Below, piece after piece: positions 16,433 to 25,335 of a stretch of DNA of 42,556 bases. The position numbers and the translations under genes are program-made. This DNA comes from an uncultured Acinetobacter sp. (GTDB lineage Bacteria; Pseudomonadota; Gammaproteobacteria; Pseudomonadales; Moraxellaceae). Each line of letters starts with the position of its first letter. The first letter of the stretch is position 1. The stretch spans positions 1 to 42,556 of the forward strand of contig NZ_CANQTS010000020.1 in NCBI RefSeq assembly GCF_947626835.1, in the 5' to 3' direction. The notes below the pieces were generated by a model. The model was not told the origin of the DNA and did not search any database. It saw only the letters and a program-made list of their open reading frames with translations.

Positions 16433-17656
16433 ATGCAAAGATCAGATAACAAACACGCGGTGACTACAGTCGCGATTTGTTTCCTTATTGCCGTGATTGA
16501 AGGTCTAGATATTCAAGCTGCAGGTATTGCAGCTGCCGGTATTCGTGAAAGTTTCGGCTTAAATAGCTCTCAACTCGGTGTGTTCTTTAGTGCAGGGATT
16601 CTGGGTTTATTACCCGGTGCACTTGTTGGTGGTCGTATTGCCGATCGTATTGGTCGTAAGACGGTATTGATTTGGTCGACTGCAATTTTCGCTGTCTTTA
16701 CTTTATGTACTGTATGGGTCAATAGCTTTAACAGTTTACTTGCAGTACGTTTCTTAGCAGGTGCAGGTTTAGGTGCGGCGATGCCAATCTTAATTACTCT
16801 TGCATCGGAAGCGGTATCTCCACAAAACCGTGGTCGTGCTGTAGGTCTTATGTACTGTGGTATGCCAGTGGGTGCTGCAATTTTATCGTTAATTGCAAGT
16901 ACAGAATTTGGTGCGAATTGGAAAAATATTTTCTATCTAGGTGGTTTATTACCGATTATTGTAATTCCAGTGATGATGTGGTTATTACCTGAATCTAAGG
17001 AATACTTAAAAGCCAAAGATTTAGCTGCACAAGCGCCAGTAGGTTCAGCAGCTCAAGGTGGATCTTTTGCAGATCTATTTAACTCGCAAAATCTGCTGCG
17101 TACCTTATTTATTTGGGTAAGTTACTTCTTTACATTGATGGTGGTTTACATCATGTTAAGTTGGTTACCTTCATTGTTCCAAGAGCTTGGCTTTAGCCGT
17201 AAAGAAGGTGCAACTGCACAGTTCTACTTCATGGTCACTGCAACGATTGGTACGATTATTCTTGGTATGTTAACTGACCGTTGGAAAAAATCTTACGTTA
17301 TTATCTTAATGTACGGTGGTATTTTAGCAGGTCTTATCGCTTTAAATGCGGCAGGTTCATTAACACAAATGTATCTTGCTTCTGCTTTAGTGGGTGCGTT
17401 CGTGATTGGTTGCCAAGGCGTATTATATGCTTTTGGTGGTATTGTTTACCCAACTGAAGTACGTGCAACCGGTGTTGGTGTTGCCTCTGCGGTAGGTCGT
17501 GTAGGTGCAATGCTTGGACCTGCCATCGCTGGTTCATTATTGACAGCAGGCTTTGGCGCTACAGGTGTAATCTCAGCTGCTATCCCATGTATTATTATTT
17601 CAGCAGTATTTATGCTGATCTTAGTGAAACGTATGCAAACTCAAGACGCGCAATAA
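16433..17656 (+). CDS. MFS aromatic acid:H+ symporter, MhpT-like
   Basis: This 407-residue protein is a major facilitator of the AAHS family with 12 predicted membrane helices. It matches E. coli MhpT, the 3-(3-hydroxyphenyl)propionate transporter, in several blocks: GLDIQAAGIAAAGI (Asp26 in helix 1), FSAGILGLLPGALVGG, LMYCGMPVGAA and VGRVGAMLGP. The cytoplasmic loop motif A is GGRIADRIGRK (66-76). A strong AAGGAG at 16421-16426 supports the start. No aromatic-acid catabolic genes lie nearby, so the substrate is only inferred as an aromatic acid. Confidence 0.88.
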   Translation: MQRSDNKHAVTTVAICFLIAVIEGLDIQAAGIAAAGIRESFGLNSSQLGVFFSAGILGLLPGALVGGRIADRIGRKTVLIWSTAIFAVFTLCTVWVNSFNSLLAVRFLAGAGLGAAMPILITLASEAVSPQNRGRAVGLMYCGMPVGAAILSLIASTEFGANWKNIFYLGGLLPIIVIPVMMWLLPESKEYLKAKDLAAQAPVGSAAQGGSFADLFNSQNLLRTLFIWVSYFFTLMVVYIMLSWLPSLFQELGFSRKEGATAQFYFMVTATIGTIILGMLTDRWKKSYVIILMYGGILAGLIALNAAGSLTQMYLASALVGAFVIGCQGVLYAFGGIVYPTEVRATGVGVASAVGRVGAMLGPAIAGSLLTAGFGATGVISAAIPCIIISAVFMLILVKRMQTQDAQ

Positions 17657-17670
17657 GTTTCAACCTTGAT

Positions 17671-17699
17671 ATAGCCCACATGATGTGGGCTATTTTTTT
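17671..17699 (+). terminator. Rho-independent terminator of the MhpT-like gene
   Basis: An 11-bp perfect inverted repeat (ATAGCCCACAT at 17671-17681 with ATGTGGGCTAT at 17683-17693) is followed by seven T at 17693-17699. Confidence 0.94.
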
Positions 17700-17774
17700 G
17701 CCTAAAAAACGTAGCTTAACCATCTATAGATCCGCTAGGATGCTAACAAAATGCAATGTTGATGGATAACGAAC

Positions 17775-18425
17775 ATGAACAACAAAAGTGTCTTATTGGT
17801 GGTTGATGTACAAAATGGTTTTACACCGGGTGGTCATTTAGCAGTGGCTGCTGCCGATCAAATTATTCCGTTAGTTAATCAATTGGCAGCGCAATTTCAA
17901 CAGGTTGTGCTGACCCAAGATTGGCATCCTGTTGATCATATTTCCTTTGCCGAACAACACCCAGATAAACAGGCTTATGACAGTGTGCAACTGGATTATG
18001 GCAATCAAGTGCTATGGCCAACACATTGTGTACAAGGCACGCATGATGCCGATTTTCATCCCGATTTAAATATCAATCATGCCCAACTGATTATTCGTAA
18101 AGGCGTTAATCCACACATTGACAGCTATTCTGCCTTCCAAGAAGCAGATCGAAAGACTACGACAGGTTTGGCTGGATACTTACGTGAACGTGGCATTCAA
18201 CGTGTATTTGTAGTGGGAATAGCCACCGACTTTTGTGTAGCGTGGAGTGCCATAGATAGTGCCAATTTAGGCTTTGAAACCTACGTGATTGAAGATGCCT
18301 GCCAAGGGATAGATCTAAATGGTTCGCTGGCGCAAGCATGGCAAGCAATGCAACACGCAGGGGTACATAAAATTCAGGCAGCAGATGTTGCGCAAATTCT
18401 AAATGCAGATCAAAACCATGCATAA
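17775..18425 (+). CDS. pncA: Nicotinamidase (pyrazinamidase) PncA
   Basis: PncA hydrolyses nicotinamide to nicotinate in the NAD salvage cycle; nicotinate is then used by PncB, also in this window. The 216-residue isochorismatase-fold protein has the catalytic triad Asp11 (VVDVQNGF), Lys109 (IIRKG) and Cys154 (ATDFCVAW). The metal ligands are Asp49, His51 (QDWHP) and His84. The last 8 bp overlap the start of the following BASS transporter gene, so the two are translationally coupled. The ribosome binding site is weak. Confidence 0.96.
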   Translation: MNNKSVLLVVDVQNGFTPGGHLAVAAADQIIPLVNQLAAQFQQVVLTQDWHPVDHISFAEQHPDKQAYDSVQLDYGNQVLWPTHCVQGTHDADFHPDLNINHAQLIIRKGVNPHIDSYSAFQEADRKTTTGLAGYLRERGIQRVFVVGIATDFCVAWSAIDSANLGFETYVIEDACQGIDLNGSLAQAWQAMQHAGVHKIQAADVAQILNADQNHA

Positions 18426-19353
18426 ATTTTTAGGTTTTTCTAATTTTATACAAAAGACGTTTGCGCTTTGGGTACTGCTCTTTGCCTTACTTGCAATGCT
18501 CAGTCCAAATACTTTTATATGGCTTAAAAGCTATATTCCGTGGATGCTCGGCATTATTATGTTTGGTATGGGCATGACCATGACTTTGGCTGATTTTAAA
18601 GGTGTGATGCAAAGTCCTAAAGCGGTGTTGATTGGGGTGGCGGCACAGTTTATCGTAATGCCAAGTTTGGCTTTTATGTTATGTAAGCTGTTTAATTTAG
18701 CGCCTGAAATTGCCATTGGGGTAATTTTAGTGGGTTGCTGCCCCGGTGGTACGGCATCTAATGTCATCACCTATATGGCAAAAGGCAATACAGCGCTGTC
18801 GGTGGCATGTACGTCGGTGTCGACTTTACTAGCACCGTTACTGACACCAGCAATTTTTTACTTGCTTGCCAGTCAATGGATTGAAATTAATGCATGGTCG
18901 ATGCTGACTTCAATTTTACAAGTGGTGCTGTTACCGATTGTATTGGGGCTTATTGTACGTGGTATTTTAAAACACAATATTCAATATTATATGCCGGCGA
19001 TGCCATTGATTTCAGTGGTGGCGATTGTAGCCATCGTGGCAGCCATTATTGCTGGCAGTAAGGGACAAATCTTAGAGTCAGGATTATTAATTTTAGCCGT
19101 GGTAATGCTGCATAATGGTTTAGGCTACTTACTTGGTTATTGGGCAAGTCGTCTGTTTAAATTACCTTATGCCGATGGTAAAGCGATTGCCATTGAAGTG
19201 GGAATGCAAAATTCAGGTTTAGGAGTAGCTTTAGCCGCGGTGCATTTTGCTGCATCACCAATTACGGCTGTACCAAGTGCGATTTTTAGTTTATGGCACA
19301 ATATCTCAGGACCTGCACTTGCCACCTATTGGGCGAGTCGTCATCAAGATTAA
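18418..19353 (+). CDS. Bile acid:sodium symporter (BASS) family transporter
   Basis: The 311-residue inner-membrane protein has about nine to ten hydrophobic helices. It carries BASS family signatures [18 protein letters not shown] and [10 protein letters not shown], the second forming part of the sodium and substrate site. Bacterial members of this branch carry organic anions such as pantothenate or keto acids more often than bile acids. ATG 18418 overlaps the pncA stop (ATGCATAA); an in-frame ATG at 18403 lies inside pncA and is less likely. Coupling to pncA raises the possibility of a pyridine or related acid as substrate, which is inference only. Confidence 0.9.
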   Translation: MHKFLGFSNFIQKTFALWVLLFALLAMLSPNTFIWLKSYIPWMLGIIMFGMGMTMTLADFKGVMQSPKAVLIGVAAQFIVMPSLAFMLCKLFNLAPEIAIGVILVGCCPGGTASNVITYMAKGNTALSVACTSVSTLLAPLLTPAIFYLLASQWIEINAWSMLTSILQVVLLPIVLGLIVRGILKHNIQYYMPAMPLISVVAIVAIVAAIIAGSKGQILESGLLILAVVMLHNGLGYLLGYWASRLFKLPYADGKAIAIEVGMQNSGLGVALAAVHFAASPITAVPSAIFSLWHNISGPALATYWASRHQD

Positions 19354-19357
19354 AAAA

Positions 19358-19378
19358 AAGGGATGCGATGCATCCCTT
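19358..19378. terminator. Terminator between the BASS gene and the YtjB-like gene
   Basis: A 9-bp perfect stem (AAGGGATGC at 19358-19366 with GCATCCCTT at 19370-19378) has a 3-nt loop. On the minus strand an eight-T run follows (complement of 19352-19359), so it mainly ends the reverse-strand YtjB-like gene. The forward T run is short. Confidence 0.85.
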
Positions 19379-19383
19379 CATTC

Positions 19384-20655
19384 TTATGCATTGCTTGCAG
19401 ATTTACTCTTTAAAATCTCACTACGGATCTGTTGAGCGACTTCAGCAGTTTGCGCGTCCATACCACTGATCATAAAGGCATGACGAGTCAGGGCATTGCT
19501 TGGATTAGGCAGGGCCACCAATTCGTAATGATCACTCAATTGTTTGAGTAATTCATTGGCCAATTGCAAGGCACTTTCTTTGGCTACTAGCTGTTGCACT
19601 AAACGCTCTGCTGCTTGTGCCGCAGACAAGTGCATAGCAGGCACGGCAGTCGATAAAGCGGTGCGTGTTTGTAGCACAAAGCGTTTATCCTCACGGTAAC
19701 GCTTATACAGCACCTCAGACAGCAATTGGAACACGTTGCTAATCATCACCAAACATTTCACTGCATCGGCTTTTTCAGAAGACACGCTCAGCATCGCGCC
19801 GTGTTCATTAAAGTTCTGTACCAACACCACATCAGGACTATTGAGTTTGTAATGCTGTAAACATAAGTCGATACTTTTGTTTAAGAACAACTGACACAAA
19901 TTAAAATATGGCACCGCCACAGTTGGACTGACCGAATTGAGTAATTGTTTCGGGTCATAATATTGAATACTTAATGCCACCGCAGATTGATCAAGCACTA
20001 CAGGTTTAATCTCTTTGAGCTTAGGTTTGTTTTGCGCTTGTTGCTCAATTTGTGCCAATGCTAAAGCTGTATTGTGCTTTTCTTGCTCTAAAGCTTGGCT
20101 TAGGGTTTGTAATTCATGTTTTAGACGCGCTTCGTGATTAATACGTTCTAAATATTCTTTACGGCTTGGGCGGGCAATGGCACGGTAAATCAGCCACAAC
20201 ACGCTATGGGCAATTAAAGACACCAAAATCATGAGCCATTGGTTACGCAAAATCTCGCCTGTACTTGGTTGCACGAGGGTAATTTCAATGCTGCCAATTT
20301 TTTGTTCATTTTGGATGGCATCGCGAACGAAGACTTCACCTTCACGGGTTTTGGCTAAGCCACCTGTGGCTAAGACCTGTTGATTGGCATCTAAAATACG
20401 AATTGAAGCCACACTTGGATTGGTGGCATAACGATTCGCTAACAACGCTAAAGACACCGTATTGGCGGGCTCAAGCTCAGTTAAACTGTCTGTAACCAAT
20501 TGGCTGGTCATCAACTGACCTTGATTGGCACGGTTTTCATTCAGTTGATGAGTTGTGGCTAACACCAATAAAAAGGTGTGTAGGGCAAAACTTACAATGA
20601 GTAGGCTAGCAAATAGCCCTTGTCTAGGCGCATTCAACGTAAACTTCCAAGGCAA
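19384..20655 (-). CDS. AhpA/YtjB (Smp)-like membrane protein with a long C-terminal extension
   Basis: The 423-residue protein has a first membrane helix (about 14-34), an extracytoplasmic domain (about 35-138) and a second helix (about 138-158). Next come a coiled-coil stretch rich in Glu, Gln and Leu (about 168-212) and a cytoplasmic C-terminal domain (about 225-423) that I do not recognise. The membrane half resembles E. coli YtjB/Smp, which likewise lies divergent to serB. E. coli YtjB is about half this length, so the C-terminal domain is an addition. Function is unknown. It is divergent from serB with a 59-bp shared promoter region. Confidence 0.75.
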   Translation of the reverse strand: MPWKFTLNAPRQGLFASLLIVSFALHTFLLVLATTHQLNENRANQGQLMTSQLVTDSLTELEPANTVSLALLANRYATNPSVASIRILDANQQVLATGGLAKTREGEVFVRDAIQNEQKIGSIEITLVQPSTGEILRNQWLMILVSLIAHSVLWLIYRAIARPSRKEYLERINHEARLKHELQTLSQALEQEKHNTALALAQIEQQAQNKPKLKEIKPVVLDQSAVALSIQYYDPKQLLNSVSPTVAVPYFNLCQLFLNKSIDLCLQHYKLNSPDVVLVQNFNEHGAMLSVSSEKADAVKCLVMISNVFQLLSEVLYKRYREDKRFVLQTRTALSTAVPAMHLSAAQAAERLVQQLVAKESALQLANELLKQLSDHYELVALPNPSNALTRHAFMISGMDAQTAEVAQQIRSEILKSKSASNA

Positions 20656-20714
20656 TTCGATTCAATTTCGATTATGATTCTAACAATAGTTGTAGCTCAG
20701 ACCCGAGTCAATTC

Positions 20715-21935
20715 ATGCGAGAAATCATTCTTATTTCATTTTTAGGGCCAGACCAACCTAATCAGTTTACTCGATTAATGCAGGTGTTGTCCGTTCATTC
20801 CTTACAAATTCTTGATGTCGGTCAAGCCGTCATTCACAACCAGCTCACTTTAGGCATTGTGGTTGCTTCAGAAGACCAAACCGCAACCGCGCTTGCGATG
20901 AAGGAAATTCTGATTTTAGCACACGAAATTGGCTTAACTGTGCGCTTTAAACCGATTACTCAAGTGCAATATGAGCAGTGGGTCAGTGAAGGTGGGCGTA
21001 CACGTTATATTGTCACCGCGCTTGCCCCTGAGCTTGAAGCCTCTCATTTACAAGCCGTAACTCAGATTGTTTCAGAGCAAGGCTTTAACATTGAAACTGT
21101 AACCCGTCTTTCAGGGCGTCCAGTACTCAATGAGCCAGAACAAAGTAAACGTGCGTGTGTTGAGTTTGGTTTAAAAGGCCAAATGCTCGATGCAGCAGCC
21201 ATGCGTGCAGCGTGTTTGAGTTTGTCTAATGAACTCAATATGGATATTGCAGTACAAGAAGACAATGCTTACCGCCGTAATCGTCGTTTAGTCTGCTTTG
21301 ATATGGATTCAACTTTAATTGAGCAAGAAGTGATTGATGAGCTTGCCATTGAAGCAGGTGTAGGTGCGCAAGTGGCTGAAATCACCGAGCGTGCTATGCA
21401 AGGGGAGCTTGATTTTCAAGAGAGTTTCCGTGCCCGTGTTGCGCTGCTCAAAGGTATGGATGCTTCAGTGCTTTCTAAGATTGCTGAGCGTTTAACCATT
21501 ACCGATGGTGCAGAACGTCTGATTTCAACCTTAAAAGCACTGGGTTACCGTACTGCGATTTTATCGGGTGGTTTTCAATATTTTGCCGAATATCTACAAG
21601 CAAAATTAGGCATTGATGAAGTGCATGCCAATATCTTAGATATTCAAGATGGCGTAGTCACAGGCGAAGTCAAAGGTCATATCGTTGATGGCGCGCGTAA
21701 AGCCTTATTACTCAAGCAAATTGCTGATGAAATGGGTATTTCACTCGAGCAAGCCATTGCGGTAGGCGATGGTGCCAACGACTTACCTATGCTTTCAATT
21801 GCAGGCTTAGGTGTGGCTTTCCGTGCTAAGCCATTGGTACGTGAAAATGCCAAACAAGCCATTTCAAGCGTTGGTTTAGATGGTGTGTTGTACTTGCTTG
21901 GCGTGCATGATAAAGACTTAAATCGTGATGCATAA
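20715..21935 (+). CDS. serB: Phosphoserine phosphatase SerB with N-terminal ACT domains
   Basis: SerB performs the last step of serine synthesis, hydrolysing phosphoserine. The 406-residue protein is longer than E. coli SerB (322 aa). The N-terminal 180 residues look like two ACT domains (starting near residues 4 and 97), as in Pseudomonas and mycobacterial SerB, suggesting amino-acid feedback. The HAD phosphatase core has the nucleophile Asp196 and Asp198 (DMDST), motif II SGG (284-286), Lys329 and motif III GDGANDLPM (351-359). A terminator follows. The divergent neighbour is the YtjB-like gene. Confidence 0.96.
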   Translation: MREIILISFLGPDQPNQFTRLMQVLSVHSLQILDVGQAVIHNQLTLGIVVASEDQTATALAMKEILILAHEIGLTVRFKPITQVQYEQWVSEGGRTRYIVTALAPELEASHLQAVTQIVSEQGFNIETVTRLSGRPVLNEPEQSKRACVEFGLKGQMLDAAAMRAACLSLSNELNMDIAVQEDNAYRRNRRLVCFDMDSTLIEQEVIDELAIEAGVGAQVAEITERAMQGELDFQESFRARVALLKGMDASVLSKIAERLTITDGAERLISTLKALGYRTAILSGGFQYFAEYLQAKLGIDEVHANILDIQDGVVTGEVKGHIVDGARKALLLKQIADEMGISLEQAIAVGDGANDLPMLSIAGLGVAFRAKPLVRENAKQAISSVGLDGVLYLLGVHDKDLNRDA

Positions 21936-21952
21936 CTATTGAGCATCAATTA

Positions 21953-21981
21953 AAAAACGCAGCTTAAGGCTGCGTTTTTTT
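21953..21981 (+). terminator. Rho-independent terminator of serB
   Basis: A stem formed by AAAAACGCAGC (21953-21963) and GCTGCGTTTTT (21969-21979) has a 5-nt loop and continues into T to 21981. Confidence 0.92.
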
Positions 21982-22089
21982 CACGACAAGGTATGTCGTT
22001 TTGAGTGCTCGCTTACGTTTTTTTATAGCTTCAATTGCGCATAATAGCAGCGACGAATTTAGCGAAAGCGAACATTGCGGAGCTGATGA

Positions 22090-22389
22090 ATGATTGTATT
22101 ACTGTTGATAAACGTGGTGGTATTGTACTTTGCCGCGCCTGATCGCCGTTATGTGTTGGCGGCACTCACTTTATTGATGATTGAACTGTTTACCTTAAGC
22201 ATGATGTGGCTATTTAATTTATCTAGCTTGATGGCTTATGGTTTAGGATTTGCCTTGTTGATGTTAGGTTTAGTTGTATTATTGTTGCGTGAAGATCGTC
22301 ATTTACAACAACAAAATAAGTCGCCACAGCAGCCTATTGAACATACGCCTTTAGAGAGTGACAGCCATTATCTTGCACATAAGTTTTGA
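22090..22389 (+). CDS. Uncharacterised 99-residue membrane protein
   Basis: I do not recognise a family. The first 75 residues are very hydrophobic and fit three membrane helices (about 2-16, 21-42 and 47-66), ending LVVLLLRED. The remaining 25 residues form a polar, Gln-rich tail probably in the cytosol. GGAG at 22079-22082, 7 nt before the ATG, supports translation. It lies between serB and the SCP2-domain gene, each with its own spacer. Confidence 0.75.
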   Translation: MIVLLLINVVVLYFAAPDRRYVLAALTLLMIELFTLSMMWLFNLSSLMAYGLGFALLMLGLVVLLLREDRHLQQQNKSPQQPIEHTPLESDSHYLAHKF

Positions 22390-22490
22390 TTTTTATTGTC
22401 TTGGCGCTCGCTTAGCGCTTGTTATACAAAATAAAATTTAAATTGTGCTAGCATGCATAATTTATAAACAATTAAAAATAGGCTGTTTAC

Positions 22491-22961
22491 ATGAAATTTC
22501 CAAAACTCCCTGTGGTGAAGTTACCGCTGGTTGATGTCAGTACCGATCCGCTTGATTTATTGGTCAGTGGTTTAGTGTTACGCATGAAGCAACTTGCCCG
22601 CAGCAATCCTAAATTTATTGACCTGATTCAAGAGCGTCAATTTCGTTTAGAGATTGCAACGCAGCAGGGCATGGTCCGTCAAATTGTGGTAGATCATGGC
22701 AGAGTTTCAACAGTTTCAGGACGTCAAGCAGCCGCAGATTTTGTTTTAGAATTTGAAAACAGCGAACAAGCGGTAAAAACTTTAATCAAAGGCGATACTT
22801 CAGCCATTATGAGCGGTGTACAAAACGGTTCGATTAAAATGGAAGGTGATTTTAGTTTGTTGGTTTGGCTTAGCCGTAGTGCACAGTTGGTCGTGCCTAA
22901 ACAAGTGAAAACTAAAGTTAAGCAAGTGCGCCGTTTGATCCAGCAAAAAATGGGTCGTTAA
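22491..22961 (+). CDS. SCP2 sterol-binding domain protein
   Basis: The 156-residue cytosolic protein has a leading basic segment and one SCP2-like lipid-binding domain (about 25-135). The domain contains the family pattern in FVLEFENSEQAVKTLIKGD and GSIKMEGDFSLLVWL. Bacterial SCP2 proteins include UbiJ and UbiT, accessory lipid carriers of ubiquinone synthesis, but this protein is too divergent by eye to assign to either. The C-terminus is strongly basic (KTKVKQVRRLIQQK), which may allow membrane or nucleic-acid contact. It ends 29 bp before the convergent dtd stop. Confidence 0.82.
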   Translation: MKFPKLPVVKLPLVDVSTDPLDLLVSGLVLRMKQLARSNPKFIDLIQERQFRLEIATQQGMVRQIVVDHGRVSTVSGRQAAADFVLEFENSEQAVKTLIKGDTSAIMSGVQNGSIKMEGDFSLLVWLSRSAQLVVPKQVKTKVKQVRRLIQQKMGR

Positions 22962-22962
22962 G

Positions 22963-22993
22963 ATAAAGCCCGCAATCGCGGGCTTTATTTTTA
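22963..22993. terminator. Terminator between the SCP2 gene and dtd
   Basis: An 11-bp perfect stem (ATAAAGCCCGC at 22963-22973 with GCGGGCTTTAT at 22978-22988) has a 4-nt loop and a T run to 22993. It lies between convergent genes; the forward direction is stronger, and the last bases overlap the dtd stop. Confidence 0.92.
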
Positions 22994-23431
22994 TTCAATG
23001 TCTAAGTTAAAAGTCACCGGTCCATCATTGACCAAATGCACTTTCATATCGGCGGCAAAAATACCGGTTTGTACATGCGCAAATTGGCTTTTGGCATATT
23101 CAACCAATTGTTCATATAAAATTTTAGCTTCTTGAGGTGGCATTGCCGGCCCAAAATCAGGGCGTAAACCTTTTTGAGTTTGCGCCATCAGGGTAAATTG
23201 TGACACCAACAACAAACCACCACCGGCTTGGCTGATGTTCCAACCCATTTTGCCTTGCTCATCATCAAAAAAACGATACTTTAAAATCTTATCAATCAGC
23301 TTTTTGCCTTTGTCTAAATTATCGTCTTTGCCCAGTCCTAAAAAAACCAAAATACCGTGTTCAATTTCACCTGTGATTTGACCATCAACTATAACTTTTG
23401 CTTCTAAAACTCTTTGTAATAATGCGCGCAT
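22991..23431 (-). CDS. dtd: D-aminoacyl-tRNA deacylase
   Basis: Dtd hydrolyses D-aminoacyl-tRNAs (and glycyl-tRNA-Ala) to keep D-amino acids out of proteins. The 146-residue length is standard. Both active-site signatures are present: SQFTL (77-81) and NDGPVT (135-140), the latter a variant of the usual N-x-GPVT. The gene is monocistronic and divergent from the catalase gene. Confidence 0.96.
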   Translation of the reverse strand: MRALLQRVLEAKVIVDGQITGEIEHGILVFLGLGKDDNLDKGKKLIDKILKYRFFDDEQGKMGWNISQAGGGLLLVSQFTLMAQTQKGLRPDFGPAMPPQEAKILYEQLVEYAKSQFAHVQTGIFAADMKVHLVNDGPVTFNLDIE

Positions 23432-23666
23432 AAATTAACCAAAATCATATATTTCTCAGCTTGTTTTCAATTGTAGCAAAACTACATAATCCCTCGTAAT
23501 GATAAAAAATATTAGCCTTTAAATCTTTGATAGAAAAATATTTTTGATTTATTAAAGATCAATTTAAGAAAACGATGAAGCTAATAAAAATTATCATTTT
23601 TACCTCTAAACTAAATTTTAGTACCTTATGCTCTGCAGGAAAGGTATTTATTGAGAGATGACATTC

Positions 23667-25187
23667 ATGTTTAAGCGTTCTTTGCTCGTAGCAATGCTTG
23701 CAGCAGTGACTGCTGGTGTTCAAGCTTCGCCATTAACTAAAGACAATGGCGCACCGGTTGGCGACAACCAAAACTCTATCACCGCTGGTGAATATGGTTC
23801 AGTTTTATTACAAGACGTACAATTGGTACAAAAATTACAACGTTTTGGTCGTGAGCGTATTCCTGAGCGTGTAGTACACGCGCGTGGTACAGGTGCTTAT
23901 GGTGAATTCGTTGCAACTAAAGATTTATCTGATCTTACTGTTGCATCACTTTTCAAAGCAGGTACAAAAACCCCTGTATTCTTACGTTTTTCTACCGTAA
24001 TTCACCCGAAGGGTTCACCAGAAACTTTACGTGACCCGCATGGTTTTGCAGTTAAATTTTATACTCAAGAAGGTAACTGGGACTTAGTGGGTAACAACTT
24101 ACCTGTATTCTTTATTCGTGATGCAATCAAATTCCCTGATTTCATTCATGCAATGAAGCCATCTCCAGTGAACAATGTTCAAGATCCAAACCGCGTATTT
24201 GACTTCTTACAAAGTCAGCCTTGGGCGGTGAATATGTTGACTTATGTTTACTCAAACAACGGTATTCCAACCAGCTACCGTGAACAAGATGGTTTTGGCG
24301 TACATGCATTCAAACTTTACAACGATAAAGGCGAATACAAGTATGTGAAATTTAACTTCCGCTCTAAGCAAGGCGTAAAAGGTCTTAACCTTGAACAAGC
24401 TGCAATGATGCAAGGTAAAGATTTCAACCACTTAACCAATGATCTTTATAATAACATCAACGCGGGTAAATTCCCTAAATGGGATCTTTACATCCAAGTA
24501 TTAGATCCAAAAGATTTAGACAAGTTTGACTTTAACCCACTTGATGCAACTAAGATTTGGCCAACAAACTTAGTACCAGAAACAAAAGTAGGTACGTTAA
24601 CGCTTAATCGCATGCCGAAGAACTTCTTCAATGAAACTGAGCAATCAGCTTTAGCACCTGCGAACTTAGTACCGGGTATCGAGCCATCTGAAGATCGTTT
24701 ATTACAAGGTCGTATCTTCTCTTACTCAGATACTCAAATGTACCGCTTAGGTGCTAACCACCAGCAGCTTCCTGTAAACCGTCCAATTGTTGCTGTAAAC
24801 AACAACAACCAAGAAGGTTTCATGAATATGTCTGAGCGTGATTCTAATGTGAATTACGAACCAAGCCGTATGGAGCCAAAACCTGCAACAGCTAAAGCCA
24901 AAGCTGTAAACACACCACTTGACGGTACTGTTCTTCAACAAGCAATTAAGAAAGAACAACCGTTTAAGCAAGCAGGTGAGTTATACCGTTCATATTCAGC
25001 TCAAGAAAAAACTGACTTGATCCGTAACTTAGCTGCCGACCTTGGTGCAGTAAAAGATGCAGAAACCAAGCACATTATGTTGTCTTACTTCTACAAAGCT
25101 GACGCTGACTACGGTACGCGTTTAACAGCAGCTGTGAAGGGTAACCTTGCAACTGTTAAAGCAAAAGCTGCTCAATTAAAAGACTAA
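23667..25187 (+). CDS. katB: Periplasmic monofunctional catalase (KatB-like)
   Basis: This haem catalase splits hydrogen peroxide into water and oxygen. It has a signal peptide (about residues 1-20, LLVAMLAAVTAGVQA), so it is probably periplasmic like Pseudomonas KatB. Catalytic His71 (VVHARGTGAYGEF), Asn144 (GNNLPVFFIRD) and the haem-ligand Tyr353 (RIFSYSDTQMYRLG) are present in a small-subunit clade protein of 506 residues. Start 23667 is preferred over ATG 23658 because GAGAG lies 9 nt upstream of 23667 but abuts 23658. An ankyrin gene follows, the katB-ankB arrangement known from Pseudomonas aeruginosa. The 226-bp upstream spacer may hold peroxide or iron control, but no clear operator is seen. 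Confidence 0.95.
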   Translation: MFKRSLLVAMLAAVTAGVQASPLTKDNGAPVGDNQNSITAGEYGSVLLQDVQLVQKLQRFGRERIPERVVHARGTGAYGEFVATKDLSDLTVASLFKAGTKTPVFLRFSTVIHPKGSPETLRDPHGFAVKFYTQEGNWDLVGNNLPVFFIRDAIKFPDFIHAMKPSPVNNVQDPNRVFDFLQSQPWAVNMLTYVYSNNGIPTSYREQDGFGVHAFKLYNDKGEYKYVKFNFRSKQGVKGLNLEQAAMMQGKDFNHLTNDLYNNINAGKFPKWDLYIQVLDPKDLDKFDFNPLDATKIWPTNLVPETKVGTLTLNRMPKNFFNETEQSALAPANLVPGIEPSEDRLLQGRIFSYSDTQMYRLGANHQQLPVNRPIVAVNNNNQEGFMNMSERDSNVNYEPSRMEPKPATAKAKAVNTPLDGTVLQQAIKKEQPFKQAGELYRSYSAQEKTDLIRNLAADLGAVKDAETKHIMLSYFYKADADYGTRLTAAVKGNLATVKAKAAQLKD

Positions 25188-25245
25188 TTTTAATTAGTCC
25201 TTGAGATTGGTGATTGGTGCATCTCGGAAATCACCTCCGTTAAGT

Positions 25246-25292
25246 CCTGTAAAACTCAATTCCTTTCCTGCACCCTAGGGGAGTTTTACAGG
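25246..25292 (+). repeat. 12-bp perfect inverted repeat between katB and ankB
   Basis: CCTGTAAAACTC (25246-25257) pairs perfectly with GAGTTTTACAGG (25281-25292) around a 23-nt loop. No T run follows, so it is not a standard intrinsic terminator. It lies in the 148-bp gap of the katB-ankB pair and could be an mRNA-processing or stability hairpin, or a protein-binding site. Confidence 0.85.
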
Positions 25293-25335
25293 CACTATTG
25301 GTTTGACATCATTCAATCTATCTATAGGAACAACC

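Noticed and set aside
23583..23601. Fur-box-like sequence before the catalase gene
   Set aside because: About 13 of 19 positions match the consensus, which is easy to reach in such AT-rich DNA; no second copy or conserved palindrome was seen.
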